DNA of 17,509 nucleotides from JAYQPQ01 sp038145405 (lineage in GTDB: Bacteria > Pseudomonadota > Gammaproteobacteria > Pseudomonadales > GM7GCV1), in NCBI GenBank assembly GCA_038145405.1, contig JAYQPQ010000038.1:1-17509 (forward strand), read 5' to 3'. The notes below the pieces were generated by a model, which worked only from the letters and a program-made list of their open reading frames with translations, was not told the origin of the DNA and did no database searches. Below, one piece after another: positions 1 to 5,996 of this stretch. Numbering within the stretch: the stretch's first letter is position 1; the number at the start of each line of letters is the position of its first letter. The position numbers were made by a program, and so were the translations under genes.

Positions 1-179
1 ACTACAAGATTGGCCGTATAGTCATCGACCGGGCCCACCAGAAAGACGACCCGTTCACGAAGCAGGCGCGAGTAAATGTCATAGGAGCGCTCGCCTCGCG
101 ACGACTGCTCAACCACGATGGGGACCAGACCAAGACCCTTGGTGTCGACAGCCGAGCCCGACCAGAAAAATTCTCGCAT
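1..179 (-). CDS. clpP: ATP-dependent Clp protease proteolytic subunit ClpP, N-terminal part (cut by window edge)
   Basis: Only the first 59 codons lie in the window; the gene continues past position 1. The reading runs MREFFWSGSA... and then contains VPIVVEQSSRGERSYDIYSR and LLRERVVFLVGPVDD, the conserved ClpP N-terminus (the family has V..EQ..RGER.YDIYSRLL.ER..FL.G). ClpP is the serine peptidase tetradecamer that works with ClpX or ClpA in the cytoplasm. The Ser-His-Asp catalytic residues lie beyond the window. The start is the ATG at 177-179, preceded by a GAGGT ribosome site with about 7 nt spacing. It follows tig by 37 bp on the same strand, the usual tig-clpP order, so cotranscription is likely. 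Identity is secure; full integrity cannot be judged. Confidence 0.95.
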   Translation of the reverse strand, partial: MREFFWSGSAVDTKGLGLVPIVVEQSSRGERSYDIYSRLLRERVVFLVGPVDDYTANLV

Positions 180-216
180 AGATATGACCTCAGTTACCTG
201 CTGCTGATTTTACCAT

Positions 217-1521
217 TCAGCCCTGCGCTTGTGCGGCCATAATCTCCTTGTAGGTGCTTTCTTTATCGGCAACCTTGGCTACGGTTAGTATGTGCTCAAC
301 CACCTGATCTTCCAGAACGCGCATCTGGATGGAGTTCAGCAACTCCTGATTGCTGTAAAAATAGCGCTCGACTTCCTCTGCGCGCTCGTAGCCAGCGGCC
401 TGGCGACGGATCTCATCCTTCACCTTATCGCTATCCAGCTTGATTTCAGCGCTGCGCAGCACTTCTGATACCAGCAGGCCCAGCTTGACACGACGCTCCG
501 CGCGCTCTTGAAACAGCTCATTTGGCAGCGCATGAGGATCGATTTTCTGGTTAGGATACTGGTCGGCCATTTCGTGCTTCATGCGGTGCACTTCCTCGTG
601 CACAGCTGCTTTCGGCAGCTCTAATTCATTGGCCTCGGCCAGGGAGGACATCACGGCGCCCCTGATATGATTGCGTGCCGCGTTTTCCAGTTCAGACTGC
701 ATGCCTTTACGCACTTCTTCGCGCAGGCTGAGGACGCCGCCCTCCACAATACCGAAGCGCTGAGCGAAGTCATCGTTCAGTTCGGGTAGCTGCTTTTCGG
801 CAACGGCCACCACTTCGATGGCAAACACGGCGGCCTTGCCGGCCAGATTTTCGGCGTGGTAATCCGCTGGGAAACTGACTTCCAGATTTTTGCTAGCTCC
901 AGCTTTCAGCCCGACCAAGCCCTCCTCGAAGCCGGGAATCATGCGACCGGCACCAATTTCAATTTTCTGGTTATCGGCACTGCCACCTTCGAAGAGCTCG
1001 CCATCGATACTGCCTTTGTAATGCAGCTTGACCTGATCGCCTTCGCCCGCCGCGCGTGCAACTTCCTGCCAGCTGGCAGACTGATTGCGTAGATTTTCGA
1101 GCATGTCGTCGACATCGCTGTCGCTCACCTCTGCGCGCAGACGCTCAACCTTCAACTTGGCCAGATCCTTCAGCTTGATCTCCGGATAAACCTCGAAAAC
1201 CGCCTTGTAGGTAAAACCCTCGCTGGACTCCTCCTCCACCGGCTGAATGCTGGGATTTCCGGCCGGACGTACTTTCTCCTGATCCAGCGCTTGTCCGTAA
1301 CTGTCGCGAATCAGATCGGAGAGCACCTCCTGCCGAATGCCAGCTCCATAACGCTGCTTGATCACCGATACCGGCACCTTGCCGCGGCGAAATCCGTCGA
1401 CGCGGGCCGTTTTTGCGGCTTTAGCGACGCGGGTAGCGACTTCGGATTCGATGCGTTCAGCCGGAATGGAAACGGTCATCTCGCGCTCGAGTCCAGAGGT
1501 GGTTTTAACAGTGACTTGCAT
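217..1521 (-). CDS. tig: Trigger factor, ribosome-associated chaperone and peptidyl-prolyl isomerase
   Basis: The protein is 434 residues, close to the E. coli length of 432. It has the three trigger factor parts. The N-terminal ribosome-docking domain carries the signature GFRRGKVP at residues 43-50. An FKBP-type isomerase domain follows at about 150-240 (GDQVKLHYKG, FEGGSADN, MIPGFEEGLVG). The C-terminal part is a helical substrate-binding domain. It binds ribosomes near the exit tunnel and shields nascent chains in the cytoplasm. The ATG at 1519-1521 is chosen because the protein then begins MQVTVKTTSGLER, as in the family, and a GAGGA site lies 6 nt upstream. An in-frame TTG four codons earlier would overlap that site. 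It lies 40 bp after tRNA-Leu and 37 bp before clpP, with no terminator visible on either side. Confidence 0.97.
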   Translation of the reverse strand: MQVTVKTTSGLEREMTVSIPAERIESEVATRVAKAAKTARVDGFRRGKVPVSVIKQRYGAGIRQEVLSDLIRDSYGQALDQEKVRPAGNPSIQPVEEESSEGFTYKAVFEVYPEIKLKDLAKLKVERLRAEVSDSDVDDMLENLRNQSASWQEVARAAGEGDQVKLHYKGSIDGELFEGGSADNQKIEIGAGRMIPGFEEGLVGLKAGASKNLEVSFPADYHAENLAGKAAVFAIEVVAVAEKQLPELNDDFAQRFGIVEGGVLSLREEVRKGMQSELENAARNHIRGAVMSSLAEANELELPKAAVHEEVHRMKHEMADQYPNQKIDPHALPNELFQERAERRVKLGLLVSEVLRSAEIKLDSDKVKDEIRRQAAGYERAEEVERYFYSNQELLNSIQMRVLEDQVVEHILTVAKVADKESTYKEIMAAQAQG

Positions 1522-1561
1522 AGAATTCCTCAACAGTGGGCCAGGGAGGCAACAAGTAATT

Positions 1562-1646
1562 TGGTGCGAAAGGAGAGACTCGAACTCTCACGGGATATCC
1601 CACTGGAACCTAAATCCAGCGCGTCTACCAGTTCCGCCACTTTCGC
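1562..1646 (-). tRNA. tRNA-Leu, anticodon TAG
   Basis: This is an 85-nt class II tRNA read on the minus strand. The acceptor strands GCGAAAG and CTTTCGC pair fully, the discriminator is A and CCA is encoded. The anticodon stem CTGGA/TCCAG closes the loop TTTAGGT, giving anticodon TAG for CUA/CUN leucine codons. The long variable arm, GTGGGATATCCCGT, and GGTAGACGC in the D arm are typical of leucine tRNAs. It lies immediately upstream of tig, but 1.5 kb from the Pro-Arg-His tRNA operon on the same strand. Confidence 0.97.
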
Positions 1647-1674
1647 CGCTTCAAGGGTCATAAAAAGGGTGCGG

Positions 1675-1703
1675 ATTTTGCCACATAGGCTGGGTGGCTT
1701 CAA
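1675..1703 (-). promoter_or_regulatory. Candidate sigma70 promoter for tRNA-Leu (and perhaps tig-clpP)
   Basis: Read on the minus strand, TTGAAG (1698-1703) and CAAAAT (1675-1680) are separated by exactly 17 bp. Each box matches 4 of 6 consensus positions. The -10 is followed by a C/G-rich stretch (CCGCACCC), as often seen at stable-RNA promoters. It lies about 28 bp upstream of the mature 5' end of the tRNA, between that gene and the methyltransferase stop. Assigned by motif and position only. Confidence 0.45.
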
Positions 1704-1725
1704 TCAAAGTCCGGGTTGGATCGTA

Positions 1726-2367
1726 TCAACCTCTGGCGCGACGCAGGAAAGCCAGATTCCGGTCCGGCAGCAGCAACTCGGCGGCGGGCAGATTCTCTGC
1801 CAGCCAACGGAAGGTCGAGCGGCTCCAAAATGCAATGTGGGTCGGGTCGCGTCGGTAATACCAATTGGCAAAGTCGCACACGGGGTCGGTCATTTGCGTC
1901 ATAACGGCCAGATAGCCGCCCGGCTCCAGCTGCTTCCACAGCTGCGACAGGGTTTGCCACAGTTGGTTAAGGTGCTTGATAACCTCGGTGAGCGTAATAA
2001 AGTCATAGCGCTGCTCCAGTGCCTTCGCATCGGGTGCATAGTGGCGATCTAAATTAACCATCCTGTGCCCGCGTTCCGCCATCATCAGCGCCAGGGTGGG
2101 CCGTGGGCCGCAGCCGAAATCCAGCCCGCGCGAGCCGGCCGCAAGGAGATCTCCCAGCGGCCGACATAGCCGATCGAGAAACTGCCAATAGGCCAAATCA
2201 TGTGGATCGTTTTGATGGGTGTCGTAATGTGCCCGCCCAGCGGCCTGATCGAGTTGCTGGGAAGCGGGTACCTGAATTAGCTGACACTGCTGGCAGTGCC
2301 AGTACTCCCGATCATCATCAAGCAGCAGCTGCAAGTAGGCCAAGCCAAAAAGCACGCAGCCGTTCAT
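1726..2367 (-). CDS. Putative class I SAM-dependent methyltransferase with a degenerate N-terminal zinc ribbon
   Basis: The protein is 213 residues from the ATG at 2365-2367. It has a SAM-binding motif I, GLDFGCGPRP, an acidic post-motif region (VNLDRHYAPD), a motif around YDFITLTEVIKHL (families often have TEVVEH) and LEPGGYLAVMTQM. This is a Rossmann-fold methyltransferase. The substrate is unknown. N-terminal WHCQQC is one half of a zinc ribbon. The other half would be CPLC in related proteins but reads CVLF here, so one ligand is missing. The frame is open upstream to 2544, but family-like sequence begins near this ATG. No convincing ribosome site precedes it, so the start is uncertain. 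It is a stand-alone gene between tRNA-Leu and a long non-coding stretch. No reliable gene symbol can be given. Confidence 0.75.
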   Translation of the reverse strand: MNGCVLFGLAYLQLLLDDDREYWHCQQCQLIQVPASQQLDQAAGRAHYDTHQNDPHDLAYWQFLDRLCRPLGDLLAAGSRGLDFGCGPRPTLALMMAERGHRMVNLDRHYAPDAKALEQRYDFITLTEVIKHLNQLWQTLSQLWKQLEPGGYLAVMTQMTDPVCDFANWYYRRDPTHIAFWSRSTFRWLAENLPAAELLLPDRNLAFLRRARG

Positions 2368-2961
2368 TCGGTGGTGGCTTTGGTTTTCCCCTGTATCCAA
2401 GTGGCAATCTCCCTCTGGCAGTGGCCGGGCGTGCATTGCGAACAGCGGTGACTGGACCACAGAGCGTGCATCACACTTTCCTCGATCTTGAGCTAATCCA
2501 GGAGCTATTGGAACAGTAGTTTGAGAGGAAACACATCGGTGCAATCCAAAAGAGGGACCAGCTCTTCTTTTTACACATGGCTATTGGATTAGCAGACCGT
2601 CATCGAGCTTGATTTGCCCCGCTTGAATATCGAGGCGATTACCGGTTAAAACCTGGACCCCGTGCAAAAAAATTAATCGAATGAACAGACGGGAAGCAGG
2701 CTAGTTGCGGCATTCACACCTGTTGTGGGGCCAATGCGGTGGCGAATGCAAGGCATGCCTATTGGTCATGATGATGACAATTAATTCAAGGGTTAGCCCT
2801 ATATACGCATAATCGTCAACGGCAATTTTGAGTACTGGTCCACATTTTTCGGATTTATAAGTAGCGGATTAAGAGAAATTGAATTTTCTGCGCCGGCGCT
2901 GGCTACCCATTTCCAGCCGGCTCTTGGCATGCTAGTTGAAACTCAGGGAATACAGAGAAAC
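2368..2961. other. Gene-free, locally AT-rich intergenic region between the methyltransferase and the HTH gene
   Basis: About 590 bp in which I see no convincing gene. It is the divergent upstream region of both neighbours. Visible items are a 10-bp palindrome AGGCATGCCT at 2751-2760 and promoter-like AT-rich segments at 2774-2813 (ATGACA ... TATATACGCATAAT), whose spacing is not ideal. A bulged inverted repeat lies at 2892-2921 (GCCGGC..TGG / CCAGCCGGC) in the probable leader of the HTH gene. The longest open stretch (minus, around 2589-2700) is about 37 codons, has no good start and is unrecognised. Base composition around 2770-2890 is richer in A+T than the neighbouring core genes. Confidence 0.5.
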
Positions 2962-3171
2962 ATGCCAAGAAATGACTATAGCTTGAGTAAGCGGCAAGCC
3001 GAAGTTCTTGCCTTGGTCGCCAAGCACTTCACCAATACAGAGGCCGCCGAAAAAATGGGCCTCTCGACTAAAACCATCGAATTGCACATCGGTTCCGCCA
3101 TGCAAAAGCTGCGGGCAAAAAATCGCCACCACGCCGTTGAACTGGCGCGAAAGCTGGGATTTCTGCATTAG
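2962..3171 (+). CDS. Stand-alone LuxR/GerE-type helix-turn-helix protein
   Basis: A small protein of 69 residues (80 if the ATG at 2929 is used). It consists almost wholly of a LuxR C-terminal HTH: LSKRQAEVLALVAKHFTN, then EAAEKMGLSTKTIELHI and SAMQKLRAKNRHHAVELARK. This is the four-helix GerE fold, with the usual E in helix 1 and STKT..H..... in the recognition helix. There is no receiver or ligand-binding domain, as in Bacillus GerE. It is probably a DNA-binding regulator; its targets are unknown. The inner ATG is preferred because the domain begins right after it and purine-rich AGAGA lies upstream, while the outer ATG has none. It ends 21 bp from the 3' end of tRNA-His, which runs convergently. 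It is isolated and may have been acquired. Confidence 0.8.
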   Translation: MPRNDYSLSKRQAEVLALVAKHFTNTEAAEKMGLSTKTIELHIGSAMQKLRAKNRHHAVELARKLGFLH

Positions 3172-3192
3172 TTTTGCCGCGCACAGGAGAAA

Positions 3193-3269
3193 TGGGGTGG
3201 CTGACGGGGATCGAACCCGCGACATCAGGATCCACAATCCTGTGCTCTACCAACTGAGCTACAGCCACC
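3193..3269 (-). tRNA. tRNA-His, anticodon GTG
   Basis: A 77-nt gene on the minus strand including the encoded G at position -1, typical of histidine tRNA, and CCA. The acceptor stem GTGGCTG/CAGCCAC pairs fully with discriminator C. The anticodon stem CAGGA/TCCTG closes the loop TTGTGGA, giving GTG. It is the last gene of the Pro-Arg-His cluster in transcription order, 24 nt after tRNA-Arg. No hairpin-plus-T-run terminator is visible after it. Confidence 0.97.
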
Positions 3270-3293
3270 ACTGAATTCTCGTGCCGGGCGATA

Positions 3294-3370
3294 TGGCACG
3301 CCCGGCAGGGCTCGAACCTGCAACCTACGGCTTAGAAGGCCGTTGCTCTATCCAGTTGAGCTACGGGCGC
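3294..3370 (-). tRNA. tRNA-Arg, anticodon TCT
   Basis: A 77-nt gene on the minus strand with encoded CCA. The acceptor strands GCGCCCG and CGGGCGT pair with a G-U at 1:72. The anticodon stem ACGGC/GCCGT closes the loop CTTCTAA, giving TCT for AGA/AGG codons. It is the middle gene of the Pro-Arg-His cluster. Its 3' acceptor strand is repeated in inverted form in the spacer just downstream (3282-3290), which could form a competing hairpin. Confidence 0.97.
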
Positions 3371-3431
3371 TTGAATTGTTCATCGACATTTGTCATCGGC
3401 CAGGGGCGCATTTTAGGCACCCCCGAGCCAC

Positions 3432-3446
3432 GTCTGCAATGCAGAC
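3432..3446. repeat. Perfect short inverted repeat in the tRNA-Arg / tRNA-Pro spacer
   Basis: GTCTGCA and TGCAGAC flank a single A, a perfect 7-bp inverted repeat in the 90-nt spacer between tRNA-Pro and tRNA-Arg. In the tRNA precursor it could form a small structure or mark a processing site, or it could be a protein-binding palindrome. Function is not shown by the sequence. Confidence 0.4.
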
Positions 3447-3460
3447 TCCGACGTCAAGTC

Positions 3461-3537
3461 TGGTCGGGGTAGAGAGATTCGAACTCCCGACATCCTGCTC
3501 CCAAAGCAGGCGCGCTACCAGACTGCGCTATACCCCG
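3461..3537 (-). tRNA. tRNA-Pro, anticodon TGG
   Basis: A 77-nt gene on the minus strand with encoded CCA. The acceptor stem CGGGGTA/TACCCCG pairs fully with discriminator A. The anticodon stem CCTGC/GCAGG closes the loop TTTGGGA, giving TGG. It is the first gene of the Pro-Arg-His cluster. A promoter with canonical spacing ends about 14 bp upstream. Confidence 0.97.
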
Positions 3538-3551
3538 TTAAAGAGGCGCGG

Positions 3552-3580
3552 ATATTACTGAGCCCTACCCGATGCGTCAA
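3552..3580 (-). promoter_or_regulatory. Sigma70 promoter of the tRNA-Pro-Arg-His operon
   Basis: On the minus strand TTGACG (3575-3580, 5 of 6 consensus) and TAATAT (3552-3557) are separated by exactly 17 bp. A GC-rich discriminator (CCGCGCC) follows the -10, the hallmark of stable-RNA promoters under stringent control. The expected start of transcription, near 3544, is only a few bases before the mature tRNA-Pro end. Spacing, box quality and position together make this the best promoter in the window. Confidence 0.7.
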
Positions 3581-3654
3581 TCCATTCTGGCACGCTGCGT
3601 CAGGCCTGGTGTATCCTTCGATGCTGCAATTTTCCCCCATGGATCAGGAGTACC

Positions 3655-4506
3655 ATGACCCCGATTATTCTCGACGGCAGGCTGCTCGCGCGAAAGTTCG
3701 AGGCCGAATTTGCCCTGCGTGTGAAAGCCTTGCAAGACATCTCTGGCCAGACGCCGATTTTGGCTACCATTCTGGTCGGCGAGGATCCTGCCTCCGCCAC
3801 CTATGTACGCATGAAGGGCGAAGCCTGTAAACGCATTGGCATGGATTCCCTGCCTATCGTGCTGGACGACAATACCAGCACAGAGCAGCTGCTGGCGGTG
3901 ATCGACGACCTGAACGCCAATCCAGACGTGCACGGGATTTTGTTGCAGCATCCAGTGCCCGAGCAGATTGACGAGCGCTTATGTTTTGATCGCATAGCGG
4001 CAGTGAAGGATGTGGATGGCGTCACCTGTCTGGGATTCGGGCGCATGGCCATGAGCGAGGCGGCTTACGGTGCGGCGACGCCCAAGGGCATCATGCGCAT
4101 GCTGGAGCACTACCAGATCCCGGTGGAAGGTCAGCATGCCGTCGTGGTGGGACGCAGCCCTATTCTGGGCAAACCCATGGCTATGATGCTGCTCAACGCC
4201 AATGCCACGGTAACCATCTGTCACAGCCGCACCGAAAACCTGCCAGCTCAGGTGCGGCGTGCGGATATCCTGGTCGGTGCGGTCGGCATTCCCGAATTTA
4301 TCCGGGCCGACTGGATCAAGGAAAATTCCGTGGTTATCGATGCCGGTTATCACCCCGGGGGGGTCGGCGACATTGAGCTCGAGGTGGCCATGGATCGAGT
4401 GCATGCCTATACGCCCGTGCCAGGTGGCGTTGGCCCTATGACCATCAACACCCTGATCCAGCAGACGCTGGAATCAGCCGAGCGCGCACTGTCGATCAGA
4501 GATTAA
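3655..4506 (+). CDS. folD: Bifunctional methylenetetrahydrofolate dehydrogenase / methenyltetrahydrofolate cyclohydrolase
   Basis: The protein is 283 residues, the usual FolD length. It interconverts methylene-, methenyl- and formyl-tetrahydrofolate with NADP in the cytoplasm, feeding purine and formyl-Met synthesis. Key residues are present: Y50 and K54 (TYVRMK), Q98 (LLQHPVP), D121 (KDVDGVT), the nucleotide-binding motif VVGRSPILGKP and the C-terminal PGGVGPMT. The start ATG has CAGGAG 4 nt upstream. The motifs QHPVP, DVDGVT and GRSPILGKP depart from the QLPLP, DVDGF and GRSNIVG(R/K)P forms I know from most gammaproteobacteria, so this may be a divergent or acquired version. It is divergent from the tRNA operon, and its last 11 bp overlap the 3' end of the AbgT gene on the other strand. 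Confidence 0.95.
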   Translation: MTPIILDGRLLARKFEAEFALRVKALQDISGQTPILATILVGEDPASATYVRMKGEACKRIGMDSLPIVLDDNTSTEQLLAVIDDLNANPDVHGILLQHPVPEQIDERLCFDRIAAVKDVDGVTCLGFGRMAMSEAAYGAATPKGIMRMLEHYQIPVEGQHAVVVGRSPILGKPMAMMLLNANATVTICHSRTENLPAQVRRADILVGAVGIPEFIRADWIKENSVVIDAGYHPGGVGDIELEVAMDRVHAYTPVPGGVGPMTINTLIQQTLESAERALSIRD

Positions 4507-5992
4507 AGTGTATGGCTGCTTCTGGGCCCAGCGGTAGGCCAAGTAAGACCCAAAGGGTCAGTACCAGGCTCATCAGCAGACCAAAAACAATCGAATACGG
4601 CAGCATCAGCGCCACCAGGTTGCCGATGCCATAGTCGCGCTCATAGCGTCTGCAGAACACCAGCACCAATGGGAAATAGGGCATCAGAGGGGTGAGGATG
4701 TTTGTTGTGCTGTCGCCGATGCGATAGGCCGCCTGCGCCAGTTCCGGGGAATAGCCCAGCAACATCAACATCGGCACAAACACCGGCGCCAGGATGGCCC
4801 ACTTGGCGGAGGCGCTACCGACAAAGAGGTTGATCAGAGTCACCACCAGCACGAAGCTCAGAATAAATGGAATACCGGTGAATCCCAGGGTTTTTAGCAT
4901 GCCTGCGCCAGAGATGGCGAGCATGATACCCAGGTTGGACCAGTTGAATAGGGCGATAAAATGCGCAGCGACAAAGGCAAGCACAATGTACATGCCCATG
5001 TCCGACATGGATTCGGCCGACATGGCCACGGCGTCGCGGTCGCTGCGAATTTTTCCGGTAGTTAGACCGAACACCAGGCCCGGCACCAAAAAGGCAAAAA
5101 ACATCAATCCGACCAAGGCGCGATAGAAGGGTCCCAGGCCGCCATTTTCATCGCGTAACACAGCCCCAGCAGGGACAACCAGGGTCAGCACCAGCAATAC
5201 GAAGACCGCCAGACTCAGCCCTGCCCAGCGCAGGCCGCGCCGCTCCAAGGGCGAGAGTTCGCCGCTTGAGCTTGGCGCACTCAAAGGCACCGGCGCGAGC
5301 CGGGGTTCGACAAAGCGATCCGTCAACACTGCGCCACCGAGCGTCAGCAGCGGCGCAAGGACCAGCATCAGATAGTAGTTTGCTGCAGGATTAACCTGGT
5401 AATCCGGCGCCAGCAGCTGCGCGGCTGATTGGGTAAACCCGGCCAGCAGTGGATCGATGGAGGTCAGCAACAAATTGGCACAAAAGCCGGCAGAGACGCC
5501 GGCAAAGGTAGCCGCCAGGCCCGCCAGGGGATGGCGCCCTGCCCCGGCAAACAAGAGCGCACCAAGCGGGATCAGGACAACATAGCCGGCATCGGCCGCC
5601 AAACTGGACATGATGCCTGCAAAGACCACCGCGGCACTGAGTAAACTACGGGGCGCTCCGGACAGGAAGCGTCGCAGTGCACAGGCCACCAGCCCGGATT
5701 TCTCGGCGACGCCTATACCCAGCATCACGGTCAGCACCAACCCGAGCGGTGGGAACCCGGCAAAGGTCGCCGGCATCTCGGTGAGCAGCCTGCGCACAAT
5801 GGTACCGCTCGCCAGATTAATCGCGCCGATCAATTCCCCGGATACGGGGTGAATTACGCTCCAGCCGGCCAGGGAAGCCAGCAGCGAAACCAGCACGGTG
5901 ATGGCGATCAGGATAAGGAACAAGGAGACTGGATCGGGGAGCTTATTACCCCAGCGTTCGAGGGCGGACAGGCTGCGGTCGATCAGGCTCAT
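4496..5992 (-). CDS. abgT: AbgT-family transporter (p-aminobenzoyl-glutamate / MtrF type)
   Basis: An integral membrane protein of 498 residues (E. coli AbgT has 508) with roughly a dozen hydrophobic segments. It matches AbgT through GNKLPDPVSLFLIL at the N-terminus, FPPLGLVLTVMLGIGVAEKSGLV, MSSLAADAGYVVLIPLGALLF, GRHPLAGLAA, FNWSNLGIML, SASAKWAILAPVFVPMLMLLGY and RIGDSTTN near the C-terminus. Family members either import p-aminobenzoyl-glutamate, a folate breakdown product, or export sulfonamides (MtrF, YdaH). The sequence alone does not settle which applies here. It starts 4 bp after the cysS stop with no clear ribosome site, suggesting translational coupling in a glnS-cysS-abgT unit. The facing neighbour is folD, which supports a folate-related role. 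The symbol is by family similarity. Confidence 0.88.
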   Translation of the reverse strand: MSLIDRSLSALERWGNKLPDPVSLFLILIAITVLVSLLASLAGWSVIHPVSGELIGAINLASGTIVRRLLTEMPATFAGFPPLGLVLTVMLGIGVAEKSGLVACALRRFLSGAPRSLLSAAVVFAGIMSSLAADAGYVVLIPLGALLFAGAGRHPLAGLAATFAGVSAGFCANLLLTSIDPLLAGFTQSAAQLLAPDYQVNPAANYYLMLVLAPLLTLGGAVLTDRFVEPRLAPVPLSAPSSSGELSPLERRGLRWAGLSLAVFVLLVLTLVVPAGAVLRDENGGLGPFYRALVGLMFFAFLVPGLVFGLTTGKIRSDRDAVAMSAESMSDMGMYIVLAFVAAHFIALFNWSNLGIMLAISGAGMLKTLGFTGIPFILSFVLVVTLINLFVGSASAKWAILAPVFVPMLMLLGYSPELAQAAYRIGDSTTNILTPLMPYFPLVLVFCRRYERDYGIGNLVALMLPYSIVFGLLMSLVLTLWVLLGLPLGPEAAIHFNL

Positions 5993-5996
5993 AATT

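Noticed and set aside
1291..2052. A 253-codon plus-strand frame running over tig, tRNA-Leu and the methyltransferase
   Set aside because: It crosses a tRNA gene and two genes on the other strand, and its translation matches nothing.
2368..2544. N-terminal extension of the methyltransferase up to 2544
   Set aside because: The extra 59 residues begin at a TTG, show no family similarity and have no ribosome site. Family-like sequence starts near the ATG at 2367.
2589..2700. Short minus-strand frame ending GVQVLTGNRLDIQAG...
   Set aside because: About 37 codons, no good start and no recognised family. Not distinguishable from chance, though it could be a gene remnant.
2774..2813. Promoter-like ATGACAATTAATTC followed by TATATACGCATAAT upstream of the HTH gene
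   Set aside because: The -35 resembles consensus, but the nearest -10 candidates lie 20 bp or more away and well upstream of the gene. Kept only as a note in the intergenic entry.
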